Under the pieces are notes generated by a model. It saw only the letters and a program-made list of their open reading frames with translations. It was not told the origin of the DNA and ran no database searches. Positions 1 to 7,636 of a DNA stretch of 45,100 nucleotides are shown here, one piece after another. The position numbers and the translations under genes were made by a program. Where the stretch lies: assembly GCA_021802205.1 (NCBI GenBank), contig JAKAAT010000007.1, forward strand, positions 1 to 45,100, read 5' to 3'. Position 1 is the first letter of the stretch, and every line of letters starts with the position of its first letter. This DNA comes from Thermoplasmata archaeon. Lineage in GTDB: Archaea; Thermoplasmatota; Thermoplasmata; Thermoplasmatales; Thermoplasmataceae.

Positions 1-24
1 TCTTGCAGTTACTGAAAAAAAGAT

Positions 25-38
25 TATTATATTATTAA
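25..38 (+). promoter_or_regulatory. TATA-like box of tRNA-Val
   Basis: An AT-only stretch containing TTATATTATT lies about 26 bases before the first base of the tRNA, the usual TATA to start distance in archaea. No clear BRE is visible. The assignment rests on position only. Confidence 0.4.
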
Positions 39-53
39 AGACTTATCCACTAA

Positions 54-126
54 GGGCTCGTAGTCTAGTGGTTATGATACCGCCCTTACAAGGCGGTGGT
101 CACCGGTTCAAATCCGGTCGGGCCCA
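54..126 (+). tRNA. tRNA-Val (anticodon TAC)
   Basis: The sequence folds as a cloverleaf. The acceptor strands GGGCTCG and CGGGCCC pair (one G-T), the anticodon stem CCGCC/GGCGG closes the loop CTTACAA with anticodon TAC, and the T arm has the GGTTCAAATCC consensus. The discriminator is A126 and no CCA is encoded. The 3' end from base 110 is repeated at 12577-12594, so this gene is the integration target of the downstream element. The tRNA remains complete because the element supplies an identical 3' end. Confidence 0.95.
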
Positions 127-127
127 T
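110..127 (+). repeat. attL core, 3' end of tRNA-Val
   Basis: The 18 bases AAATCCGGTCGGGCCCAT, covering the T-arm 3' strand, acceptor strand and discriminator of tRNA-Val, recur identically at 12577-12594 in the same direction. Direct repeats of a tRNA 3' end bounding an integrase-bearing segment are the classic mark of integration by a tyrosine recombinase. Confidence 0.9.
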
Positions 128-130
128 TCT

Positions 131-141
131 ATATACGGTTT
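131..141 (+). repeat. Left arm of attP inverted repeat
   Basis: ATATACGGTTT starts three bases after the attL core. Its exact reverse complement AAACCGTATAT stands at 12561-12571, five bases before the attR core. In the excised circle the two would flank the 18-bp core as an inverted repeat, as integrase core or arm sites do. Confidence 0.7.
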
Positions 142-376
142 ACTTTTTTGTTAAAACCCGTAATATAAAGTATTTCCAAGCAATTAAATGGTATATGTAT
201 GTTAATATTTTGCTCCTGCCTCTATATACTCTTAGCAAGTTTTTGGATCGGGTTTATAAATATAAAAATAGTTGAATAAAAATAAATAATTATTTAATTT
301 CCATCTTATTAAATAAACTCTATACGCAAATAGTATTCTTTTCCATTAATGTAATTTAATACTATAACATTAGCTT

Positions 377-601
377 CTAACATACCCCCAATGCTATTTG
401 AAATAATTCGAAATCTTTTAAAATATCACTCTCTCCTACTTCCCTAATTCCTTCCTTGAGCCACGCTTGATGTGCTACAGCTATTTTTTCATATAGCTCA
501 TCCTCACTATATGCTTGACCATCATCAAGAATTTTATATAACATCTCCTCCCATAAATCCGCCCTTTTTCCTTTCTTAAACTCATCTGCTGATATAGGCA
601 T
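377..601 (-). CDS. Small acidic protein of unknown function
   Basis: A 74-residue, charged, probably all-helical protein (MPISADEFKKGKRADLW...) that I do not recognise. It has no membrane segment or cysteine motif. The ATG at 601 is preferred over an in-frame GTG at 610, since neither has a Shine-Dalgarno site and a TATA-like AT stretch lies just upstream. It is the first gene inside the left end of the integrated element and stands alone. Small charged proteins in this position are often regulators or antitoxin-like, but no partner gene is seen. Coding status is supported only by the clean reading frame and amino-acid composition. Confidence 0.55.
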   Translation of the reverse strand: MPISADEFKKGKRADLWEEMLYKILDDGQAYSEDELYEKIAVAHQAWLKEGIREVGESDILKDFELFQIALGVC

Positions 602-693
602 TTTATTCACTTATTTTTATATCATAAGATAATTACATTATCTATCATAATGTTCTTAATAAATTTTATTTAAAAGGATAATCAATTATTAAG

Positions 694-978
694 ATGCTAA
701 TGAAAGAAATGGTATATATTGTAATGATATAGATAATTAATGGAATTATAGCTATATTAGTAATATTAGGAATAGTTTTAATAATATATGGTGGTTATAA
801 TGGACCTGGATATAATTATCATTATAATTTAGCTGATATTTCTTTAGGTTCGGTGTTTATAATAATATCGGTAGCGATCTTTATAATCAGCAAAAAACAA
901 TACAATAATTTATTCTCCTTTAATCTTTCCCCATCTGCTTTTATTTTCAACCTGCCCAGCCAAAATATCAATATTTGA
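694..978 (+). pseudogene. Two-helix membrane protein frame with in-frame TAG
   Basis: Reading from ATG 694 gives 12 residues, then a TAG at 730-732, then about 80 more open residues in the same frame. The part after the TAG looks like a real small membrane protein: a hydrophobic helix (NGIIAILVILGIVLIIYGG), a polar Tyr/Asn turn, and a second helix (SLGSVFIIISVAIFIISKK). No ATG, GTG or TTG lies between the TAG and the first helix. The last 20 codons run into the 3' end of the opposite gene and may not be real. A nonsense-mutated gene is the simplest reading. A short AT-rich stretch of intergenic DNA that encodes Ile/Leu by chance remains possible. Confidence 0.3.
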
Positions 979-1998
979 AATAGCACTGTATAATTCAGAT
1001 GTGATGGTTCCGAATTCATGGCTATTGTAGTATCTGAAGCCTGAAGCATCCTCCTTTACACCCTCTATTCTATCCAGTGAATTGTTTATATGTTCCTTTA
1101 TTTTAGGCAACATTTTCTGTGGATTATGTACCATGAAAGCATTAAGTTCATTCTGTGCATTCTCCTTTTCCTTTTCAATCTGCTCCTTCAATGCCTGCCT
1201 TTTTTCACTTAACTTGTAATCTGAAAGCATATCCTCCTTTTCAATTAGATTCTTTATTTCCTCTGCCTGTTCAGTTAAAAGTTTTAAAGTGTTTTTCTGG
1301 TCAGTGGTAAGTTTAATTTCATGCTTCAAGACATCATAAACTTCATTCGGGTTTGGATTCCTGTCAAACACGGATTTGCCAAATAAAATAAGCGAATCAT
1401 TGAAACTTTTAATCTTCTTTAAAACTTCTGGATCCTCAAGATTGCCCACCTGCTTGTCTAATTCATCTTTGCGTTTATTTGCTTCTTCCAGACTGGCTTC
1501 CACTTCCTCGTATTTGGCTTCCAGTTCTTTAATTTCAGATTTTAACTTATATTCCTCATCCTTATCTTTCCTTATCTGCTCCAGAATCCCATTATATTCT
1601 TCTTTTAAATCTTTAATTTTGTTTTCTTCGTTCTTAACTTCCACAATTCCACTTAACTCATTTTTTACTTCCTCCAAATATAGTGGATTATCCGGATCAC
1701 AAATTTCTTCAAAAATAGGTCTCATTTTTTCATATTTCTTGTAAATGAATTTGGAAGCTTTCGGATTAACTGTTCTTAAATAATCATAGGCTACATCTAC
1801 ATCTATATCTTTCTTAAGTAAAAATAGTTCTACAGGTTCCAGAGATGCACCCTTCTCGTTTTCTTCGTTGATTTGATGCAATAATTTACTAATGTATTTT
1901 GGTCTGCTCAAACTTTTTGAAGAACATAAAGAATCAAGAATACCTATATCCTTTTTATCCAATTCAAGTGAAATTGTTTTTTTATTCACATCTGTCAT
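910..1998 (-). CDS. Ribbon-helix-helix / coiled-coil DNA-binding protein
   Basis: A 362-residue protein. Residues 7-45 fit a ribbon-helix-helix fold: a short strand of alternating residues (KTISLELD) followed by two helices with a small turn (IGILDSLCSSKSLSRPKYI). Residues about 115-185 and 235-290 are rich in Glu, Lys and Leu heptads and read as coiled coil, split by a conserved-looking non-coil segment (residues 195-225). An RHH head on a long coil is typical of DNA-organising or segregation proteins of plasmids. The 180 bases upstream of its ATG hold repeated ATATGAT motifs, partly in 11-base phase, the kind of array an RHH protein binds. I infer autoregulation and/or a centromere-binding role. 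No ParA-type ATPase is nearby. Start ATG 1998 directly precedes the RHH strand. Confidence 0.7.
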   Translation of the reverse strand: MTDVNKKTISLELDKKDIGILDSLCSSKSLSRPKYISKLLHQINEENEKGASLEPVELFLLKKDIDVDVAYDYLRTVNPKASKFIYKKYEKMRPIFEEICDPDNPLYLEEVKNELSGIVEVKNEENKIKDLKEEYNGILEQIRKDKDEEYKLKSEIKELEAKYEEVEASLEEANKRKDELDKQVGNLEDPEVLKKIKSFNDSLILFGKSVFDRNPNPNEVYDVLKHEIKLTTDQKNTLKLLTEQAEEIKNLIEKEDMLSDYKLSEKRQALKEQIEKEKENAQNELNAFMVHNPQKMLPKIKEHINNSLDRIEGVKEDASGFRYYNSHEFGTITSELYSAISNIDILAGQVENKSRWGKIKGE

Positions 1999-2034
1999 TA
2001 ATATTACAATATAAACCTATAAATAAACTTTTTT

Positions 2035-2180
2035 ATAATCATATGATTTGAAAACCCTTTATTTTAAAGTGTTATAAACGATTATAATATGCCTCAATAT
2101 GATAACAATATGATAATCATATGATTATAAAATCCTTTATTTTATTAGGTTTTAAATTATTATCATATTGAAAATATGAT
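2035..2180. repeat. ATATGAT array upstream of the RHH gene
   Basis: ATATGAT or its complement occurs at 2038-2044, 2041-2047, 2097-2103, 2108-2114, 2116-2122, 2119-2125, 2162-2168 and 2174-2180. Three direct copies start exactly 11 bases apart (2097, 2108, 2119). Two spots form palindromes: 2113-2128 reads ATAATCATATGATTAT perfectly, and 2035-2048 is a 14-base match to it. 2162-2180 is an inverted pair. This is the expected layout for operators or a centromere of the adjacent RHH protein. Local AT richness raises the chance background. Confidence 0.6.
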
Positions 2181-2339
2181 TTTTTAACAACTTTAATTTT
2201 TGCAGTTTAATGTATATATATAATACGAACCCTTTATGTAAAACAGTGTTTGAGCCACCAAACTATGTATAGTAATTTTCCCTTTAAATCATTAGCTCCC
2301 TAAAACCTCCAAATTTTTTAAAAAAATCACAAAATGAAA

Positions 2340-2368
2340 TTACATAGTTTAAAATCTAAACTATGTAA
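2340..2368. repeat. 11-bp inverted repeat
   Basis: TTACATAGTTT (2340-2350) and AAACTATGTAA (2358-2368) are perfect inverted arms around a 7-base spacer. A third partial copy, AAACTATGTA, is at 2260-2269. It lies between the 3' end of the HEPN-like gene and the ATATGAT array, in a 445-base stretch without genes (1999-2443). It could be an operator or an RNA hairpin; nothing else was seen in the stretch. Confidence 0.45.
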
Positions 2369-2443
2369 AGTTTTGTGGGCATTTTTATAATAAAGTTAAG
2401 AACTTATATAATAATAGAATTTTCCATTTTTCTTTTAATTTAT

Positions 2444-2971
2444 TTAAGCAGGATACTTTTTAATAAATAATTTTATTCCCTCTATCATCAACTTAACAGT
2501 CTCTCCATTAATTTCTTTTGAGTCTGGATGTGCAGCATCATTTCTTAATCCTAACCAACTTGTAACAGATTTATTATCAGTTTTATCAATAATATTATTT
2601 TTATATAATTCATTATTCAAAGAATCGGCATTTTTATATTTCCCATCATTAATAATAGGAATTGAGTTCTTCTCTGCTAGTTTTCTAAGATGACTTTCCA
2701 GAGATACGCCTGCAACAACGGCGGAGGCTCTTATATAATTTTGGGATAATAGATATTCTGCCTGTTCCAGTATATCGGTAAATAATTCTTCATCTATCAT
2801 TTCATTAATATTTGTTAAAAAATCGTTTTCATAAGCCTTTTTAAGACTTATTAATACCCCATATAGTTGCGTTATCTTAATTGAATTAAAAGGTGCGGTT
2901 ATAGAGTCGGCAATTTTTCTATATTCACTATTGATCGGACTTAAATCCAGTATAGTCTGTTTTAAACTCAC
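2444..2971 (-). CDS. HEPN / DUF4145-like protein, N-terminus cut by frameshift
   Basis: A 175-residue mostly helical protein. Residues 79-97 (YIRASAVVAGVSLESHLRK) followed later by LRNDAAHP (R143, H148) match the pattern of abortive-infection and DUF4145-type HEPN domains, in which Rx4-6H is the ribonuclease motif. The listed start is a GTG at 2971. The frame stays open upstream and joins, after a one-base shift in a 10-T run (3020-3029 on the plus strand), to about 35 further codons beginning at TTG 3125, so this reading is probably not full length. HEPN proteins often act as RNases in defence or toxin systems. No MNT nucleotidyltransferase or other antitoxin is adjacent, so no toxin role can be claimed. 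Confidence 0.6.
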   Translation of the reverse strand: MSLKQTILDLSPINSEYRKIADSITAPFNSIKITQLYGVLISLKKAYENDFLTNINEMIDEELFTDILEQAEYLLSQNYIRASAVVAGVSLESHLRKLAEKNSIPIINDGKYKNADSLNNELYKNNIIDKTDNKSVTSWLGLRNDAAHPDSKEINGETVKLMIEGIKLFIKKYPA

Positions 2972-3125
2972 ATATAATTCTGAATGCCATTCTGCCTTGA
3001 TTAAATAGTTAGCAGAAGATTTTTTTTTTGGCTAAAGCAATTATATTTTGTGTCAGCTCTGTTGCATTATATAGTACTGTATTAATACGCCTTAAAGCCT
3101 CCTCTTTGCTTATACTTATTGGCAA
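2972..3125 (-). pseudogene. Out-of-frame N-terminal part of the HEPN-like gene
   Basis: On the minus strand, TTG 3125 opens LPISISKEEALRRINTVLYN..., a helix-forming sequence ending in a lysine run coded by ten A residues. One base shift there enters the frame SSANYLIKAEWHSELYV that leads directly into the GTG start of the downstream reading frame. The continuity of helical, charged sequence on both sides suggests one original gene of roughly 227 codons. The shift may be a mutation, a sequencing error in the homopolymer, or slippage-based switching. Confidence 0.45.
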
Positions 3126-3389
3126 GGTAATTTGTATTATACATAATGTACGAATAAATTTTTCTATTAAAAATATCAGTTTTTAAATATAATTAAAATT
3201 AATGCCTAGTAAAGAAAATGATGGAAATTTGAATTTACAGTAAATGTATTACATTATCTAAAATTATATTTTTCATATTATTATATTTAAATTTAACTAT
3301 ATGATTACTAAATTGTATATAATATTATTTATATATCTATCTCTACAAAAATTTATTATTTATATTTTTATTGAATTATTATAGATAAA

Positions 3390-3707
3390 TTGCTTGTTAT
3401 TATAATATCCGGAAATGAGAATAAAGAAAAGGCTATTCTTGGATTGATGTTTTCATTGCACACAACAATTGAAACAAGGGTAATACTTTTTGGACCGTCT
3501 GAAAAACTTGCCGCAGAAAATGATAAGGATATACTAAATATGATAAACCAGCTAATAGATAAAGGAAATATACCAGTAGCATGCACAAACTATGCAGAAA
3601 ACAATAAAATAAGTGATGAATTATTAAAAATAAAATTAATATTAAAACCTGTTGGACCATTAATATCTGATTACATTAAGGATGGTTATGTTCCAATTAC
3701 ATTTTGA
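3390..3707 (+). CDS. DsrE/DsrF-like family protein
   Basis: A 105-residue protein with the DsrE-like pattern: an N-terminal strand (LVIIISGNENKEKAILGL) leading to a helix, a VILFGPSEKLA strand-turn-helix, a second helix (ILNMINQLIDKGNIPVACTNYA) and a C-terminal ISDYIKDGYVPITF. DsrE-fold proteins handle sulfur or act as peroxiredoxin-like and multimer-forming proteins. A cysteine sits in PVACTNYAE (about residue 66) where several family members have a sulfur-binding Cys. The start is a TTG at 3390 because the first strand begins immediately there and no ATG precedes it. It is opposite in direction to the MFS/TrmB/MBL operon, and its sulfur flavour matches the MBL gene. Confidence 0.7.
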   Translation: MLVIIISGNENKEKAILGLMFSLHTTIETRVILFGPSEKLAAENDKDILNMINQLIDKGNIPVACTNYAENNKISDELLKIKLILKPVGPLISDYIKDGYVPITF

Positions 3708-3908
3708 TTAACATTTAATTTCTATAATATTTATATTAAATACATATGTTATATTCTTATTGGGATAAAATTCATATGGTATTTTAGGGTCATTAAATCC
3801 ATTAATTGATGTAATAACATGATTTAAATTTGTATTATAAAATAGGTAAAGCCCAATATTTACATTTTTTATTTTATTATTTAGAGTTTCCAAAGATATA
3901 TCAAACAA
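3708..3908 (-). CDS. Doubtful short reading frame
   Basis: A 66-residue reading frame between the DsrE-like gene and the MFS gene, rich in Asn, Ile and Tyr with no recognised motif. It abuts the stop of the DsrE gene. It may be a remnant or simply AT-rich chance sequence. It is listed because the interval 3708-3954 has no other candidate. Confidence 0.2.
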   Translation of the reverse strand: MFDISLETLNNKIKNVNIGLYLFYNTNLNHVITSINGFNDPKIPYEFYPNKNITYVFNINIIEIKC

Positions 3909-3954
3909 TGGTATACATTTTTATCTTAGATTATTGTAATTATGTAAGAAACCA

Positions 3955-5190
3955 TTAACTCTTAGTCCGGCAAGCAACCATCACTATTGCACCTGAAATG
4001 GCCATCAGTAGTGCTACGGATATAAAGACAGACCTTACATTCAACGCCGTTGCCAATATTCCAACAAAGAGAGCACCAAATCCATAACCGGAATCACGCC
4101 AGAGCCTGTATATACCAAGTCTCGTGCCCCTTTCGGATGGTTTGACATTATCGTTCACAGCAGCAATGAGAACCGGATACAGAAACGCCATTCCGAGGCC
4201 AGAAAAAAAACTCAGCAAGGCAATATTTAAAATGCCATGAAAGAAAACGAATCCCAACATGGCAGTTGAATCAATCCAGAAGCCTGTGATTATAAGAATG
4301 TTACGGCCAATATGGTCTGATAGCTTTCCTGTGATTATCTGGAGCAAACCCCATGTTATCTGATAAATTCCAACCAAAATCGCTATGATAAATAGATTGA
4401 AGTGAAGCGTAAGAAGGTACAATGGCATGAGCCCCCAGAATACAACATCCACGAATTTCTCAATTAGCCCTGCCTGTGAATAAGAAAAGAGAATTCGGTT
4501 TGACCATGAAGTATCTGTAAACATCTTCATGAATGAGGTTGAAATACCTGTTTTGTTTATTCCAGCATCCTCTGTTCTGGCAAAGCCTACAGTTTCCCTT
4601 ATTGTGAAAGCCGTTATTCCTATGGCTACAATTACAACAATGATTCCAAATATAAATGACGCCCCCCTTAATCCATACAACCCTGCCATATAGCCCGTAA
4701 TTACTCCTGCGGTAGCCTGACCTATATAGCCAGCCGCCTCATTCAATCCAACAGTATGGCCTCTAGATATGCTTCTGCTCAGATCCAGCCCTGCGGTCAC
4801 AGTCATGGTCCAGGCGAATGCCTGGTTAACGCCCACGTCTATATTGGCCAGCACAATCATATTCCAGCTTGTTGAGAAGTAGAATATAAAAGGAACTGGA
4901 ATAGCAACAAGCCACCCTAAAAGAAGCAGTTTCTTTCGTCCAATGTCATCCGATATTTTTCCAGATACAAGATTGAGTACACTCTTTGTGAAACCAAAAG
5001 CTGCCAGAAATGAAAGTATGTAAAGATATGATGAAATGTGATATATATTCTCAGCCATTGCAGGAACGAGAACACGCTCTATCCCCAAGAACCAGCCAAT
5101 GAAAATGGTTAGTAAAAGAAGGATGACGTACTGCGTGCCATTATGAGTTAATGTTTGTGATGCAGCACTATTTTTCACAGGGGGAATCAT
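3955..5190 (-). CDS. MFS transporter (element cargo)
   Basis: A 411-residue protein with about 12 hydrophobic helices. The MFS signature between helices 2 and 3 reads GKISDDIGRKKLLLLG, and its second-half counterpart reads GKLSDHIGRNILIITG, so both halves are intact. The substrate cannot be read. The start ATG 5190 overlaps the stop of the TrmB gene by 4 bases, so the two are translationally coupled, and the decayed sulfur-type hydrolase is first in the same operon. Relatives of such trios move sulfur compounds or drugs, which is inference. This gene and the regulator look less AT-rich than other genes of the element, which suggests later acquisition as cargo. Confidence 0.85.
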   Translation of the reverse strand: MIPPVKNSAASQTLTHNGTQYVILLLLTIFIGWFLGIERVLVPAMAENIYHISSYLYILSFLAAFGFTKSVLNLVSGKISDDIGRKKLLLLGWLVAIPVPFIFYFSTSWNMIVLANIDVGVNQAFAWTMTVTAGLDLSRSISRGHTVGLNEAAGYIGQATAGVITGYMAGLYGLRGASFIFGIIVVIVAIGITAFTIRETVGFARTEDAGINKTGISTSFMKMFTDTSWSNRILFSYSQAGLIEKFVDVVFWGLMPLYLLTLHFNLFIIAILVGIYQITWGLLQIITGKLSDHIGRNILIITGFWIDSTAMLGFVFFHGILNIALLSFFSGLGMAFLYPVLIAAVNDNVKPSERGTRLGIYRLWRDSGYGFGALFVGILATALNVRSVFISVALLMAISGAIVMVACRTKS

Positions 5191-5966
5191 AAATCATCCC
5201 CTTTTGGGCATGCAGGCTTGGATCTGTCCCATATCATTTCGAAATGTTCTCTGGACTGTAAGACACAATTACTGCATGGTTCAACTATTCCGTAGATATC
5301 ATGGTCCTTCTCTATGGATATCATGAACGATGTCCCACCATCAAAGATATAATATCTTGAGTTCAACCTGTCATATATCCTTGAAAATGGTAGAAGATCC
5401 CTTGGCATTTTTTTTATATCACATGCGGAAACTATAATCTTCAGCTGAACATCCTTTTTTGCCTTGAGAAGTTCACACAATTTATTATCGATTGTTCTGA
5501 TGCCGGGATCCATCACATAAATTGAATGCCGTGAATTTTTTATCATGGTTTGGAGGTAATACTGTACTTTACTTAAACCAACTATGCTCCATGACACTTT
5601 AAGATCCTTCGATTTATCTGCATTATTCCTGATGATTGACAGATAATCGTTTATATTATCCTCAATCTTGTCTATCTTGGACCTGTTCTCCTCACACAGG
5701 ATGCTAATTACAGTAGCCGGTTCTGGTATTGAAAACATGGTTGGATTACCTTCTATTTTCTGTACCAGATTGAGTTGTATCATTTTCTCCAAAACTCCGT
5801 ATACCTTGGTGTAAGGGATTTCATTTGCTTGTGACAGCTCCCTTGCAGTCATCTCCTTGTGGGATAAAGTTAGAAAAAGCTCTGCCTCATAGTGTGTGAG
5901 ACCTAAATACTCAAGCTCATTTAATATTTCAGAATGTTTGTCGGCAATATTTTCCAGGTTTGACAT
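5187..5966 (-). CDS. TrmB-family transcription regulator
   Basis: A 259-residue protein. Residues 15-80 form the TrmB winged helix (LGLTHYEAELFLTLSHKEMT... ending YTKVYGVLEKMIQLNLVQK). A linker helix follows (KIDKIEDNINDYLSII), then a PLD-like effector domain (SIYVMDPGIRTIDNKLCELL, and DGGTSFMISIEK near residue 215). TrmB proteins sense sugars or other small molecules and repress or activate transporter operons. Cysteines in IVEPCSNCVLQ near the end could bind a metal or sense redox state, which is speculative. The gene starts two bases after the hydrolase stop and overlaps the MFS gene by 4 bases, so it probably controls this operon. Confidence 0.85.
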   Translation of the reverse strand: MSNLENIADKHSEILNELEYLGLTHYEAELFLTLSHKEMTARELSQANEIPYTKVYGVLEKMIQLNLVQKIEGNPTMFSIPEPATVISILCEENRSKIDKIEDNINDYLSIIRNNADKSKDLKVSWSIVGLSKVQYYLQTMIKNSRHSIYVMDPGIRTIDNKLCELLKAKKDVQLKIIVSACDIKKMPRDLLPFSRIYDRLNSRYYIFDGGTSFMISIEKDHDIYGIVEPCSNCVLQSREHFEMIWDRSKPACPKGDDL

Positions 5967-5967
5967 A

Positions 5968-6636
5968 TTAATCTACCCCCATGTTTAACTCTTCTATCTT
6001 TTTCTTTTCAGGCATGGGCTGAAACTGGATACTTCCAAGCCTTTTTCTAAAATCATTGTATAAGTCTTCCTGAAATGGAGGGTTACTTAGCCGTTTATAT
6101 AAAAGTGTATAAGAGACCTCTAGACTAATTCCTGCATTGCATGCAGATCCTGAGTGGTGTACTGGCATTAATTCATACGAAGTATATATTACAGAAATAT
6201 ATGATCTTCCAACATATCCAACAAATAATATGTCACAGGTAAATCTAGTCGATAGAGCTTTATAATTTCTATTATCATTATAACGCAATAATAATATGCT
6301 CTCAGGTGTGTGTGATACCTCAATCTTTGCATTTCCTATTTTCAGGTTATCGTCCTCTTTCAGTGGAAGAAAGCCAAAAACTATCTTTACATCTTCAAAC
6401 ATATAAATTGGAGCGCTGGTAAATATCTGTAATTTTTTGGTGCCTGGAATATGGTCTGTGTGAATGTTTGTTTCTATTATACAAACTATCTTCAGTAACA
6501 AAGAACCAGTCATCTCAATGTATTTATCTACTTCGTTTTTAGGATCAATTACAAATGCTTTGCCGGAACTGGAAAATCCAAAAATGTATGAAGCACATGA
6601 ACGTCCATTATTTATTATCTGGCTTACAAGTGACAT
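5968..6636 (-). pseudogene. Decayed persulfide-dioxygenase-like metallo-beta-lactamase
   Basis: The 222-residue frame aligns by eye along its length with the MBL family that includes persulfide dioxygenases: CASYIFGFSSSGKAFVIDP near the start, IETNIHTDHIPG at 54-65, LFVGYVGR, and SACNAGISLE at the end. Key metal ligands are missing. The HxHxDH motif is N57-x-H59-x-D61-H62, the HTPGHTPGS segment is shortened to SHTPES, and the GD of the bridging aspartate motif has become GY. The reading frame is open, yet the enzyme is unlikely to bind two metals or even one iron normally. It is first in an operon with a TrmB regulator and an MFS transporter. Either a recently decaying gene or a non-catalytic descendant. 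Confidence 0.65.
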
Positions 6637-6783
6637 AATTAGTTATTATCCACTGGATAATAAATATTTTGATCATCCTTAACTACGTGGCAATTTCAAT
6701 ACAAATAGCCAGGCACACTTATATTTATAATAGAATAAGAATAAAAATAGTCACACTAAAATAATTAGATGCCACAATATATG

Positions 6784-7109
6784 TGTCCCAACCCCATTTA
6801 AATAACTGTTGGGACAATTTTTTCCTTTGGAAATAAAGGCTCAGCTTTCAATTGTCCCAACCTTCTTCTAATTTCCAGTTTTACCTTGCTAAATACAACG
6901 ATATAAATACAAACAATAATGTAAAATCGTTATATTCTAATAAACTAATCAATTCAATTAAATGTTGGTTGGGACACTTTAATGGAAAACCTGTGTATCA
7001 CTAATAAAAAAGTGTCCCAACAGTACTGTTGGGACAGATAAGCATAAATTTTATTGCTAAGCCATTATTTTCAAGCATTTTTGATGTCCAAACACCAATT
7101 GTTGGGACA
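6784..7109. repeat. Seven TGTCCCAAC repeats in both orientations
   Basis: Exact copies of TGTCCCAAC are at 6784-6792, 6853-6861 and 7013-7021, and of its complement GTTGGGACA at 6808-6816, 6968-6976, 7028-7036 and 7101-7109. The GC-rich 9-mers stand out in AT-rich DNA. Two pairs form inverted repeats: 6784/6808 around an AT-rich spacer, and 7013/7028 as a perfect palindrome. Probable binding sites of an element-encoded protein. Confidence 0.8.
7013..7036. repeat. Perfect 24-bp palindrome
   Basis: The half-site TGTCCCAACAGT (7013-7024) is followed at once by its exact reverse complement ACTGTTGGGACA (7025-7036). It contains two of the seven nonamers head to head, so a dimer is expected to bind; a cruciform is possible. 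Confidence 0.8.
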
Positions 7110-7636
7110 CAACCCGTGGTAGGTTAACTTTATACCATGCAATGATTCAATAATATAATGCGTTTATAATATGTTTTGTTTATTATAAAAAGAACATAAA
7201 ACCTTATTAATTGGTCTGGGTTACATTATTGGAGCCACAACTCCATTTTCATAGGCATTAGTTCTCAGTGACTGTGGCACCTCTTGTTTAATTGTCATAA
7301 AATAATGTGGGTGCTATTTTTTTATTCTGGTTCAAGACATAAACTTAATGGGTATTATAACACTCCAAAATAACCCCATTTTAAATGAATCATTATCTTA
7401 TGGTTAATTTATACACATGCAAAGTGTTTCATTTAAAATAATAATATAAAAGGCAATTTTATAGCTTAAAAACTAATATAAAAATGGTTGTCTGAACTCA
7501 TATCAATTGTTTTATTCTTTTTTATTAATCAACCAAGATCATTTATATCTGGCACAAGAACACAATTATTAATCCCTTCTGGTTCTTTTATTGTTCTGGA
7601 TCCAGACACCACACCCTTTTATTCTTTTAAAAAAAG

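Noticed and set aside
730-732. TAG as pyrrolysine codon
   Set aside because: No PYLIS-like context or pyl genes in the window, and the protein type is not a methyltransferase.
1376-1744. 122-residue Ser/Leu/Phe-rich frame opposite the RHH gene
   Set aside because: Composition is the mirror of Glu/Lys-rich coiled-coil codons; shadow frame.
2444-3125. Toxin-antitoxin pair of HEPN with MNT
   Set aside because: No nucleotidyltransferase motif (GSxxRGxxxxxSDxD) on either side.
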